Positions 42,468 through 50,528 of a stretch of DNA of 64,000 bases are shown here, one piece after another. Origin of the DNA: an uncultured Spirochaetota bacterium. GTDB taxonomy: Bacteria > Spirochaetota > UBA4802 > UBA5550. The notes below the pieces were generated by a model that searched no databases, had not been told where the DNA came from, and saw only the letters and a program-made list of their open reading frames with translations. The first letter of the stretch is position 1. Each line of letters begins with the position of its first letter. The position numbers and the translations under genes were made by a program. The stretch is from NCBI GenBank assembly GCA_937872225.1, contig CALMRZ010000078.1:62001-126000 (forward strand). Direction: 5' to 3'.

Positions 42468-42932
42468 ATGGGAATGTTCGACAGCTTTAACATATCGTCC
42501 ACGGGCCTCACGGCGCAGCGGCTCCGGATGGACCTGATCAGCAACAATATCGCCAACGCGAACACCACGCGGACGCCCGAGGGCGGGCCCTACCGCCGGA
42601 AGCGGGCGATCTTCGCGCCGGTGAACATCCGGCCGAACTACAAGTCGCCCCTGGTGCCGGAGCGGATCGAGCACGGCATCGGCAAGGGCGTGCGCGTGGT
42701 CAGGCTGGAGGAGGACAAGGCCCCTTTCAGGCTGGTCTATGACCCGACCCACCCGGACGCGATCAAGACCGGCCCCAAGACCGGGTATGTCGAGATGCCG
42801 AACATCAACATCGTCACGGAGATGACGGACCTGATATCGGCGTCGAGGTCCTACGAGGCCAACGTGCAGATGATCAACAACGAGAAGGCGATGTTCAACA
42901 AGGCCCTGGAAATAGGGCGGGGCGGAGTATAA
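42468..42932 (+). CDS. flgC: Flagellar basal-body rod protein FlgC
   Basis: 154 residues. The N-terminal FNISSTGLTAQRLRMDLISNNIANANTTRTPEGGPYRRK (~6-44) is the classic rod/hook signature, and MTDLISASRSYEANVQMINNEKAMFNKALEIGR forms the C-terminal helix. It assembles with FlgB, FlgF and FlgG into the rod. The gap to flgB is 11 bp, with an AAGGAG site. Confidence 0.96.
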   Translation: MGMFDSFNISSTGLTAQRLRMDLISNNIANANTTRTPEGGPYRRKRAIFAPVNIRPNYKSPLVPERIEHGIGKGVRVVRLEEDKAPFRLVYDPTHPDAIKTGPKTGYVEMPNINIVTEMTDLISASRSYEANVQMINNEKAMFNKALEIGRGGV

Positions 42933-42943
42933 GGAGGTAGGAT

Positions 42944-43105
42944 ATGTACCGGGAACTGGCGACCAACACCGAGATACACGTTTCGCATAACATATCGAAG
43001 CGTTTCCAGCTGAAGCGGGGGGAGCGGATAGGGAACCATATCAATGACCTCAATTTCAACTCGAAGATCGAGCTGCGGTATGATAGCGTAAAAGGAGTGC
43101 AATAA
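42944..43105 (+). CDS. Small 53-residue protein between flgC and fliE
   Basis: A 53-codon frame with a near-ideal AGGAGG (42932-42937) 6 bp before the ATG, whose stop codon overlaps the fliE start (TAATG). The product starts MYRELATNTEIHVSHN, has ten Lys/Arg residues, and contains FQLKRGERIGNHINDL. No membrane segment or Cys is present. Position and coupling to fliE suggest it is really translated and has a flagellar role. The Borrelia fla operon has no gene in this place that I know of. Confidence 0.6.
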   Translation: MYRELATNTEIHVSHNISKRFQLKRGERIGNHINDLNFNSKIELRYDSVKGVQ

Positions 43106-43434
43106 TGAACACCATCAATGACGGCCCCGTCGGCCACATCGTGAACATGAAGACCACGAGCCCCCTCCACTATGACAACAGGGAAAAGCGCGAGCCGGCC
43201 CTGGACGACGTGTCCACGTCCTTCGCGGATTCCCTCATGAAGGCCCTGGGGAAGGTCAACGACCTCCAGGTGGATTCCGAGGACATGAACGAGAAGATGA
43301 TCCATTCGCCGGAGTCGGTCGACATCCACACGGTGATGATCGCCATGCAGAAGGCGGAGGTGGCCCTCAGCTTCACCAAGGCCGTCCGTGACGAGGCGAT
43401 CCGGGCCTACCGCGAGCTGATTAACCTGAGGTAA
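43105..43434 (+). CDS. fliE: Flagellar hook-basal body complex protein FliE
   Basis: 109 residues. The C-terminal helices FADSLMKALGKVNDLQVDSEDM and VDIHTVMIAMQKAEVALSFTKAVRDEAIRAYRELINLR are the conserved FliE region that joins the MS-ring to the rod. The start ATG overlaps the stop of the 53-residue gene, with AAAGGAG upstream. A long hairpin with a short T-run follows directly, so flgB-flgC-orf-fliE seems to be a unit of its own. Confidence 0.92.
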   Translation: MNTINDGPVGHIVNMKTTSPLHYDNREKREPALDDVSTSFADSLMKALGKVNDLQVDSEDMNEKMIHSPESVDIHTVMIAMQKAEVALSFTKAVRDEAIRAYRELINLR

Positions 43435-43440
43435 TTACGC

Positions 43441-43487
43441 GGGCGTTGAAGGGTAACGGCAACCGTACCCCTGCAACGCCCTGTTTT
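43441..43487 (+). terminator. Terminator after fliE
   Basis: GGGCGTTG (43441-43448) pairs with CAACGCCC (43474-43481). An inner stem AGGGTA/TACCCCT and TGTTTT follow. Confidence 0.65.
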
Positions 43488-43550
43488 ATATGATGTATTT
43501 TTTTATGGGGTTAAGGGGCGAAGACCCTAAAAAAAAACAACGCTTCGAAT

Positions 43551-43625
43551 CAATTAATTTTCATGTATATTTTAATTGATATTTTTAGAAAAATTAATTG
43601 ACATTTTTTTTTGTCCTGGTAAACT
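43551..43625 (+). promoter_or_regulatory. Promoter with inverted repeat upstream of fliF
   Basis: TTGACA at 43598-43603 and TAAACT at 43620-43625 (16-base spacer) form a likely promoter. CAATTAATTTT (43551-43561) and AAAATTAATTG (43590-43600) are 11-bp inverted arms whose right half overlaps the -35 box. fliF onward may thus be regulated apart from flgB-fliE. Confidence 0.5.
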
Positions 43626-43707
43626 GCATTATGTCTCATTATGTTTTGAGATTTTGCCCATACCCGTAACGATTGCCGTTCCCCCATGGCGATCAGAGGA
43701 GGAACAT

Positions 43708-45408
43708 ATGATGGAATTCCTGAAAAAACTGCTCGGCCAGATGAAGGAAGTTTTCGGCAAACTGGACCGGACCAAGAAGATAATCATCGGAGTGGTCACC
43801 GGGGTGGTCGTGGTCGCCTTCATCGTGCTCTTCTCCGTGTCGAGCGGCCAGCCGAACGTGGTCCTGTTCTCCGACCTCCCGGCCGATGATTTCGGCCAAG
43901 TGACGAAGAAGCTGGACGAGATGGGCTACCACTACCAGACATCGGGGCAGACCAACATCCTGGTCAAGCCCACCGACCGCGAGGTTATCCTCACCAAGCT
44001 GGCCCAGGAGAAGATGATCCCCAAGGGCATCCCCGGGTGGAAGCTCTTCGACATGACCAAGTGGACAGAAACCGAGCGCGAGCTTGACGTGAAATACATG
44101 CGGGCGGTGCGGGACGAGATCAAGCGCCATATCGAGTCCCTGGCAAGCATCGACAAGGCCGACGTGGACATCGCCATCACCGAGGACAGCATCTACTCCG
44201 AGACCGAGGCGCCGTACACGGCGGCCGTGACGGTCCACCTCAAGTCGGGCTACGAGAAGCTCTCCAAGAAGGAGATCAAGGGGATCATGTACCTGGTGGC
44301 CCGCGGCGTGGGACCGCGGTTGAAACCCGAGAACATCACGGTGACCGACGAAACCGGCGCCATCATATCCGATTTCGACGACGAGCTCGACAAGGCCAAG
44401 ACCGAATACACCATCCTTGAATACCGGCACAAGCTGGAGGAGCGCGCCCGGGTCAGGATGCTGAAGGACATCCGCGCCGGCCTTGAGCGGATCTACTCCG
44501 CGGACCGGATACAGATCCTCCGCCTCAACATGGAATTCAACTGGGACAAGATATCGGAGGAGCAGGAGGAGTACACCCCCATAGAGCTGGAAAAGCAGGA
44601 CCCCTCCAAGCCGTATAATACGAGGAAAATAAAGGATTCCCTGGTCATCTCGGAAAAGTCGACCCGGGAGAAATTCCAGGGCCATGGCTGGAACCCCGAG
44701 GGGCCGGCCGGCACCGAGGGCAACACTCCTCCGGGCTACAAGGCCAGCGACGACCAGTTCGCCAAGTATAGCAAAAAAGAAGACATCCGCAACCACGCGG
44801 TCAACAAGACGAACAGGAAAATCGAGCGCGATCCCTATGACATTTCGAAGGTCTCCGTGGCCATTGCCATTGACGGCCAGCAGAACCTGCCGAAGCTCCC
44901 CAGCGGCGATTACGACCTTGACCCGCAGAAGGAGCCGGTCCAGACCCCGCTCACTCAGGAAGAGCTGAAAAAAGCAGAGAACATAGTCAAGAAATCCATC
45001 AACTTCAACGAGGGCAGGGGCGATCAGGTCGCCGTGGAGAACATCATGTTCGACCGGAGCAAGTACTGGGAATCGCTGCGGGCTGAATTCCGCAAGAAGG
45101 AGCAGATCAAGAAGATCCTCCTTGCGGCCCTCATCGGCGTCATCGTCCTCTTTGTCGGCTTTATCCTGTTCCGGGCCATTTCCAAGGAACTGGAGCGCCG
45201 TCGCCGGGCCAAAGAGGAGGCCCTTGCCCTGGAGCAGCAGCGCATGAGGGAGGCTGCCCTCCGGGCCGCGGAAGAGGAGGGCATCGACGTGGAGCTCTCC
45301 CTGGAGGAACGGGCGCGCCTGGAGCTCCAGGAAAACGCCATCAACCTGGCCCGGGAGAGGCCGGACGATGTTGCCCAGCTCCTGCGCACCTGGCTGGCGG
45401 AGGAATAG
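43708..45408 (+). CDS. fliF: Flagellar MS-ring protein FliF
   Basis: 566 residues from the ATG pair at 43708/43711, which has AGAGGAGG upstream; the frame is open back to 43576 but without a start signal. Membrane segments lie near residues 23-45 (KIIIGVVTGVVVVAFIVLFSV) and ~465-485 (LLAALIGVIVLFVGFILFRA). Ring-building motifs are present (LVYLVARGV-type GIMYLVARGVGPRLKPENITV). FliF forms the MS-ring in the cytoplasmic membrane, the base of export gate and rotor. The C-terminal tail (QENAINLARERPDDVAQLLRTWLAEE) binds FliG. Length is normal for spirochaete FliF. Confidence 0.96.
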   Translation: MMEFLKKLLGQMKEVFGKLDRTKKIIIGVVTGVVVVAFIVLFSVSSGQPNVVLFSDLPADDFGQVTKKLDEMGYHYQTSGQTNILVKPTDREVILTKLAQEKMIPKGIPGWKLFDMTKWTETERELDVKYMRAVRDEIKRHIESLASIDKADVDIAITEDSIYSETEAPYTAAVTVHLKSGYEKLSKKEIKGIMYLVARGVGPRLKPENITVTDETGAIISDFDDELDKAKTEYTILEYRHKLEERARVRMLKDIRAGLERIYSADRIQILRLNMEFNWDKISEEQEEYTPIELEKQDPSKPYNTRKIKDSLVISEKSTREKFQGHGWNPEGPAGTEGNTPPGYKASDDQFAKYSKKEDIRNHAVNKTNRKIERDPYDISKVSVAIAIDGQQNLPKLPSGDYDLDPQKEPVQTPLTQEELKKAENIVKKSINFNEGRGDQVAVENIMFDRSKYWESLRAEFRKKEQIKKILLAALIGVIVLFVGFILFRAISKELERRRRAKEEALALEQQRMREAALRAAEEEGIDVELSLEERARLELQENAINLARERPDDVAQLLRTWLAEE

Positions 45409-45564
45409 CAGAGACTGGAGGCCCTCACCCGCGCTCTGTGTGCACTAATCGACAGGATGTCGCGCATGCAGCGTCGTACAAGGATGTACAAGATGCTGCC
45501 TCCCATTTAGCAGGGAAGAAAGGAGAGGGCTTCCTTGCAAATATCATGTTTTTATACAGTATCT

Positions 45565-45600
45565 CCCCTCTCCTTTTTTCAGTTTTTAATGGGAGAGGGG
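45565..45600. repeat. CCCCTCTCC/GGAGAGGGG hairpin repeat
   Basis: 9-bp perfect arms around an AT-rich loop, flanked by GCCCTCACCC near 45421 and GGGGGTGAGGGGC near 45603. The whole 45421-45616 block is a larger inverted-repeat element. It fills most of the 356-bp gap between fliF and fliG, in which I see no gene. Confidence 0.6.
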
Positions 45601-45764
45601 CCGGGGGTGAGGGGCAAAAGCCACACCCCAATTTTGGTTTGACTTTGATATATTAATAATGTTAATTACATATGAAAGCCGATAATTAATATGGTATTAA
45701 TCCGCCATATTACGGGCAAGTGTGCAAATGGCATACAGGCCTGGGCAATAGGATGGAATAACTG

Positions 45765-46781
45765 ATGCTTCAATCGAAAAAGTCACAATTGACAGGGCGC
45801 CAGAAGGCGGCGATTTTTCTCGTTTCTCTCGGTTCCGAGGTGTCGTCGGAGATATTCAAGCACCTGCGGGAAGACGAGATCGAGCAGCTGACCTTCGAGA
45901 TAGCCCGCCTGGACCGCATCGAGCCTGAAGACCGCGACAAGGTCCTCCAGGAGTTCCAGGAAATGATGATGGCCCAGGAATTCATCCAGAACGGCGGCAT
46001 CGATTATGCCCGGGACGTCCTGGAGCGGGCCCTGGGCACCCAGAAGGCAATCGATATCGTCAACCGCCTGACCTCGTCTCTCCAGGTGAGGCCCTTTGAC
46101 TTCATTCGACGCACCGACCCGAGCCACCTCCTGAACTTCATACAGGGCGAGCACCCCCAGACCATCGCCCTGATCCTGGCGTATCTTGATTCGCAGAAGG
46201 CCGCCCTGATCCTGTCGGGCCTGCCGCACCAGATACAGGCGGACGTCGCCAAGCGGATCGCCCAGATGGACCGTACCTCGCCGGACGTCCTCCGCGAGGT
46301 CGAGCGCGTTCTCGAGCGGAAGCTCTCCACCCTAGCCAGCGAGGATTTCACCTCGGCCGGCGGCATCGACGCCATCGTCGAGGTCCTGAACAACGTCGAC
46401 CGCGGGACGGAAAAGATCATCATCGAGGCCCTGGAGGAGGAAGACCCGGAGCTGGCGGAGGAGATCAAGAAGAGGATGTTCGTGTTCGAGGACATCGTGC
46501 TGCTTGACGACCGCTCGATCCAGAAGGTGCTCCGCGAGGTCGATACGCAGGACCTGGCCAAGGCGCTCAAGGGCGTCGACGCCGATGTGCAGGAGAAGAT
46601 CTACCGGAACATGTCGAAGCGGGCATCGGCCCTCCTCCGGGAGGACATGGATTTCATGGGACCGATACGGCTCCGTGACGTTGAGGAATCGCAGCAGAAG
46701 ATCGTCAATATAATCAGGAAGCTTGAAGAATCCGGCGATATCATAGTCGCGCGCGCCGGTGAGGAGGAACTGGTTGTCTAA
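45765..46781 (+). CDS. fliG: Flagellar motor switch protein FliG
   Basis: 338 residues, standard length. QKAAIFLVSLGSEVSSEIFKHLREDEIEQLTFEIARL at the N-terminus binds FliF. The EHPQTIALILAYLD motif (~125) is the central FliM-binding region. MFVFEDIVLLDDRSIQKVLREVDTQDLAKALKG (~242) is the torque-generating C-terminal helix with its charged residues. FliG couples stator ion flow to rotor rotation and switching. fliH overlaps its last codons. Confidence 0.97.
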   Translation: MLQSKKSQLTGRQKAAIFLVSLGSEVSSEIFKHLREDEIEQLTFEIARLDRIEPEDRDKVLQEFQEMMMAQEFIQNGGIDYARDVLERALGTQKAIDIVNRLTSSLQVRPFDFIRRTDPSHLLNFIQGEHPQTIALILAYLDSQKAALILSGLPHQIQADVAKRIAQMDRTSPDVLREVERVLERKLSTLASEDFTSAGGIDAIVEVLNNVDRGTEKIIIEALEEEDPELAEEIKKRMFVFEDIVLLDDRSIQKVLREVDTQDLAKALKGVDADVQEKIYRNMSKRASALLREDMDFMGPIRLRDVEESQQKIVNIIRKLEESGDIIVARAGEEELVV

Positions 46782-47700
46782 GTTAGTATTCAAGCCTGGC
46801 GAGATCCGCCAGATGAACATACCCAAGCAGATTGAGCTGCCGTCTAAGTACCAGAAGAACCTGATCGAGACCGAGGACTTCAAGGAGTTCGAGGTCGACG
46901 ACGAGGGCAACCCGATAGACGTGTATCAGGGGCCGTCCATCGAGGAGATGGAGGCGGAGCTCGAGCGCTACCGCCGGGAGACGGAAGAAGAAGTAAAAGA
47001 CATGCTCGAGCAGGCCCGCGCGCGGGCCAAGCAGATAGAAGAGGAGGGCCGCCAGGCCGCGTTCAACGAGCTCCAGTCTTCCAAGGAGCAGATCAACCTG
47101 GAGATGGAGCGCCTCAAAGTCGAGTCGGAGCGCGAGATCGAACGCGGCAAGTTCGAGGCCGAGAAGATGATCAAGGAGGCCGAGCTCAAGGTTTCCGAGA
47201 TCGAGCATGAGGCGTATAAGAAGGGATACGACGCCGGCCGCGAGGAAGGCTATAAGGAAGGCCAGGCGGAGGTCATGCGCCTCATCGACCGCCTCGGCAC
47301 CATCGTGTCCACGGCCGTCGACATCCGGGACGATATCATCAAGTCCTCCGAGAAGCTCATGACCGAGATGATCCTGATGATAGCGCGCAAGGTCATCAAG
47401 GACGAGATCGTGGAACGCCGCGAGGTCGTCATCAACAACATAAAGGAGGCGATCAAGCGCGTCAAGGACCGCGACCGTATCGACATACGGGTCAATTTCG
47501 CCGACCTCGACATGACCACGGCGCACAAGGACGAGCTGATCAAGATGATGGAATCGCTGAAGAAGGTCAACATATACGAAGATTCGCGGGTCGAGCGCGG
47601 CGGCTGCATCATCGAAACCGACGTCGGCGCCATCGACGCGAAGATCTCGACGCAGCTTGACGCCATCGAAGAGGCGATCAGGAGCACGACGGCGATATAA
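46774..47700 (+). CDS. fliH: Flagellar assembly protein FliH
   Basis: 308 residues. The start is most likely TTG 46774, which lies 7 bp after GAGGAGG and overlaps the end of fliG by eight bases; the frame stays open to 46759. The middle is a long charged coiled coil (IEEMEAELERYRRETEEEVKDMLEQARARAKQIEEEG). The C-terminal domain (EKLMTEMILMIARKVIKDEIVERREVVINNIKEAI) resembles V/F-ATPase subunit E. FliH is the peripheral stalk that holds FliI in check at the flagellar export gate. Confidence 0.9.
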   Translation: MSKLVFKPGEIRQMNIPKQIELPSKYQKNLIETEDFKEFEVDDEGNPIDVYQGPSIEEMEAELERYRRETEEEVKDMLEQARARAKQIEEEGRQAAFNELQSSKEQINLEMERLKVESEREIERGKFEAEKMIKEAELKVSEIEHEAYKKGYDAGREEGYKEGQAEVMRLIDRLGTIVSTAVDIRDDIIKSSEKLMTEMILMIARKVIKDEIVERREVVINNIKEAIKRVKDRDRIDIRVNFADLDMTTAHKDELIKMMESLKKVNIYEDSRVERGGCIIETDVGAIDAKISTQLDAIEEAIRSTTAI

Positions 47701-47758
47701 ACATGAACACGCTCGCATTGCGGGCGTTTTCAATGGAGCCGGATGAGACATAACGTAT

Positions 47759-47910
47759 TGACCCCCCTGTCCCCCCGATGGGGCACGAATCAGGGACGGC
47801 ACAATACATTGATGGCGCAAGAGATGAGTAACAACAGTGAAGATGGCGATGACAAAGGGATATACAACAGGATGCATGACGCATGCCCCCTCAGGAGGGC
47901 AGGGGGGTCA
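47759..47910. repeat. MITE-like element with 17-base inverted ends
   Basis: Left end TGACCCCCCTGTCCCCC (47759-47775) and right end GGAGGGCAGGGGGGTCA (47894-47910) are inverted copies with two mismatches. The ~118 bp between them code for nothing evident. It fills the fliH-fliI gap (47701-47922). Related C-rich stretches lie at 7721 and 59110. Confidence 0.5.
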
Positions 47911-47922
47911 TTAGAATAACCT

Positions 47923-49323
47923 ATGATACGGATACTCCCACATGAAAAGATCGATATCCTGTCCAAGTACAAGGATATCATCGAAGAGCTTGAGCTCATC
48001 AAGTACACCGGCACGGTGGAGCGCGTGGTGGGCCTCACCATCGAGTCGATCGGGCCCGACGTCGAGTACGGCGAGCTGTGCAAGATACGCCTCGACCGCG
48101 GCGGGTACCTCTTCGCCGAGGTCGTGGGCTTCAACAAGAACCGCGTCATCCTGATGCCCATCGGGGACATGAAGGGGATCATGCCCGGGGCCGACGTCAT
48201 AGCCGCCGGCACGGCGCTCATGGTGCCCGTGGGGGACGAACTCCTCGGCAGGGTCATTTCCGGCGTCGGCGCGCCCCTGGACGGAAAGGGCGAGATCTAT
48301 ACGAAGGGCCGGTACCCGGTCACGGCCGAGCCGATCAATCCCCTGGAGCGCACGGTCATCGACCGGCCGCTTTCCGTCGGCATCAGGGCCATCGACGGCC
48401 TGAACACCGTGGGACGCGGCCAGCGCATCGGCATCTTCTCCGGTTCCGGCGTCGGCAAGTCTACCCTCATCGCCATGATTTCGCGCTACACCGACGCGGA
48501 CGTGAACGTGGTGGCGCTCATCGGCGAGCGCGGCCGCGAAGTAAAGGATTTCGTCGAGAAGGAGCTCGGCCCCGAGGGGCTGCGCAAGTCGGTCGTGGTG
48601 GTGGCGACGTCAAACCAGCCGGCCATGATGCGCATCCGCGGCGCCTACCTGGCCCACGCCATAGCCGAGTATTTCAGGGACAAGGGGAAGCACGTCAACC
48701 TCCTGATGGATTCCATCACGCGGTTTTCCATGGCCCAGCGGGAAGTGGGCATCGCCGCGGGGGAGCCGTCGTCGATGCGGGGCTACCCGCCGTCGACCTT
48801 TTCACTCATGGCCAAGCTCATGGAGCGCGCCGGCACCATAGCCACCGGCGGCAGCATCACCGGGTTCTACTCGGTCCTGGTCGAGGCCGACGACATGAAT
48901 GAACCGATCGCGGACCATGCCCGGAGCATCCTGGACGGGCACATCGTGCTGGAGCGCCGTCTCGCGCACAAGGGCCATTACCCGGCAATCGACGTCCTCC
49001 AGTCCATATCACGCTGCATGAAGGACGTGGTGACGCCGGAGCACAACGCGGCGGCGAACAGGTTCAGGGAGCTCCTCGCGGCGTACACCGAACACGAGGA
49101 CGAAATCAGCCTGGGCGCCTACGCGAAGGGATCGGTCCCGGCGGTCGACCGGGCGCTGGAAATGATGGACCGGATGAACGCCTTTCTGAGGCAGGGCATA
49201 TACGAGCAGGATTATTTTGACGATATTGTTAAGAAGCTGATAGACATGTTCGCCGAGCGGAGGGCGCCGGTGAGGCCGGACATAATCACGCGGACCCCGG
49301 CGTTTGCGCGGATTGTAAGATGA
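47923..49323 (+). CDS. fliI: Flagellum-specific ATPase FliI
   Basis: 466 residues of the F1-type ATPase family. The P-loop GSGVGKST is at 174-181, the Walker B region VNLLMDSITRFSMAQREVG near 249, and PPSTFSLMAKLMERAG near 287. FliI forms a hexamer at the export gate and helps unload flagellar proteins from chaperones. Only a weak ribosome-binding site precedes ATG 47923, after a repeat element, which may set its expression apart from fliH. Confidence 0.97.
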   Translation: MIRILPHEKIDILSKYKDIIEELELIKYTGTVERVVGLTIESIGPDVEYGELCKIRLDRGGYLFAEVVGFNKNRVILMPIGDMKGIMPGADVIAAGTALMVPVGDELLGRVISGVGAPLDGKGEIYTKGRYPVTAEPINPLERTVIDRPLSVGIRAIDGLNTVGRGQRIGIFSGSGVGKSTLIAMISRYTDADVNVVALIGERGREVKDFVEKELGPEGLRKSVVVVATSNQPAMMRIRGAYLAHAIAEYFRDKGKHVNLLMDSITRFSMAQREVGIAAGEPSSMRGYPPSTFSLMAKLMERAGTIATGGSITGFYSVLVEADDMNEPIADHARSILDGHIVLERRLAHKGHYPAIDVLQSISRCMKDVVTPEHNAAANRFRELLAAYTEHEDEISLGAYAKGSVPAVDRALEMMDRMNAFLRQGIYEQDYFDDIVKKLIDMFAERRAPVRPDIITRTPAFARIVR

Positions 49324-49328
49324 TTTGC

Positions 49329-49399
49329 CACACGCGGATTTTAATCCGCGTGTGAAATGGTTGGGAAGAGTTCAGATAGGCGCGGATTTTAATCCGCGC
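49329..49399. repeat. Twin hairpins with the same CGCGGATT core
   Basis: Two palindromes 25 bp apart: one with 12-bp arms CACACGCGGATT/AATCCGCGTGTG (49329-49354) and one with 9-bp arms GCGCGGATT/AATCCGCGC (49380-49399), both with a TT centre. They sit between fliI and fliJ. No T-run. A REP-like pair or RNA-stability element. Confidence 0.6.
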
Positions 49400-49428
49400 A
49401 AGAGGGTGAGGGATACGGGGAGATTCGA

Positions 49429-49887
49429 ATGAAAAAATTCAAATTCAAGCTCCAGACGCTCCTCGATATACGGGAGGCCCGAGAGCGCGAGATACAGTAC
49501 GAACTGGCGCGGATCATCAGCCTGCAGAACCGAGAGCGGGAGAAGCAGGCCGAGCTCCGGCGCAGCATTGAAGAGCAGAAATCGTTCTTCGGCGACAAGC
49601 TGAAGCGCGGCGCATTTTCCGGGAACGAGGCGATACTCTTCGAGCGTTTTGTCGATGTTTCACTCAGGGCCATCGGCACGGCGGAAGAGCGCATCAGGAA
49701 CATGGAGCCGCAGATACAGGAAGTGCGGTCCCGCCTGGTGGAGGCGTCGCGGGCGCGCAAGGTGGTGGAAAAGCTCAGGGAGCGCAGGCGCGCCCAGCAC
49801 GCCTACGAGGTGAACCGCGAACTCAACAAGGAGAACGATGAGACGAACCAGAAGATATACGCGATGAGAAAAAAGGAAACGGCGTAG
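49429..49887 (+). CDS. fliJ: Flagellar export chaperone FliJ (FlbA)
   Basis: 152 residues, almost wholly charged coiled coil (FKFKLQTLLDIREAREREIQYELARIISLQ at the start, VEKLRERRRAQHAYEVNRELNKENDETNQ near the end). Size, start and place after fliI are typical of FliJ, called FlbA in Borrelia. FliJ sits in the FliI ring and links it to FlhA. GGGGAG lies 8 bp before ATG 49429. Confidence 0.88.
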   Translation: MKKFKFKLQTLLDIREAREREIQYELARIISLQNREREKQAELRRSIEEQKSFFGDKLKRGAFSGNEAILFERFVDVSLRAIGTAEERIRNMEPQIQEVRSRLVEASRARKVVEKLRERRRAQHAYEVNRELNKENDETNQKIYAMRKKETA

Positions 49888-49894
49888 GACTGCA

Positions 49895-50488
49895 ATGATA
49901 GATAACATGTACACGGTCATGAAACGCATCAACGAGATACGGGGCCGCTTCGGACTCAACCGGCGCCATGACGCCGGCGCGGCCGCGGCCCGGGAGGCCC
50001 GCAACGGCTACCGGGAACTCCAGGACAGGGCCGTCAATTCAGGGAAAACCGAAAAGGGCAGACCGGTTGACAGGGAAATAGCCGGGATCAGGGGAACCAC
50101 CGTCGAGGAGATACGGAAGCTCGCCGACCATTACGCGGCGAAAAAACACGTGCCTCCGGCGCTGGTCAGGGCGGTCATAGAGGCGGAATCGAACTTCAAT
50201 CCCAACGCGGTATCGCCGAAAGGGGCAAAGGGCCTCATGCAGCTCATGCCGTCGGTGATCAAGGACCTGGGCGTTCGGGACCCCTTCGACGCCAATGAGA
50301 ACATTGACGCCGGCGTTTCGCTGCTCAGGGACCTTCTCAGCGAGTACGGCGGCGACTATTCCAAGGCGCTGGCGGCGTACAATGCCGGAAGGCGCGCGGT
50401 CAATGAAAAGGGCGGGGTGCCCGATTATCCCGAGACGCGCGAGTATATAAAGAAAGTCATAGACTCATATATAAAGAACAGCGAGTGA
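49895..50488 (+). CDS. Lytic transglycosylase (SLT domain)
   Basis: 197 residues. The catalytic SLT domain covers ~75-190: VRAVIEAESNFNPNAVSPKGAKGLMQLMP with the predicted catalytic Glu98, and ALAAYNAGRRAVNEKGGVPDYPETREYIKKV near the C-terminus. The enzyme cleaves the glycan strands of peptidoglycan. No signal peptide is visible. It is placed between fliJ and flbB, only 7 bp after fliJ, so it is probably dedicated to opening the wall for the rod or periplasmic flagellum, like FlgJ or PleA in other bacteria. Export may go through the flagellar secretion system. Confidence 0.88.
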   Translation: MIDNMYTVMKRINEIRGRFGLNRRHDAGAAAAREARNGYRELQDRAVNSGKTEKGRPVDREIAGIRGTTVEEIRKLADHYAAKKHVPPALVRAVIEAESNFNPNAVSPKGAKGLMQLMPSVIKDLGVRDPFDANENIDAGVSLLRDLLSEYGGDYSKALAAYNAGRRAVNEKGGVPDYPETREYIKKVIDSYIKNSE

Positions 50489-50528
50489 AACGCGGCAGGG
50501 GGGCGACACCGCCTGCGGGAGGAGTGAC

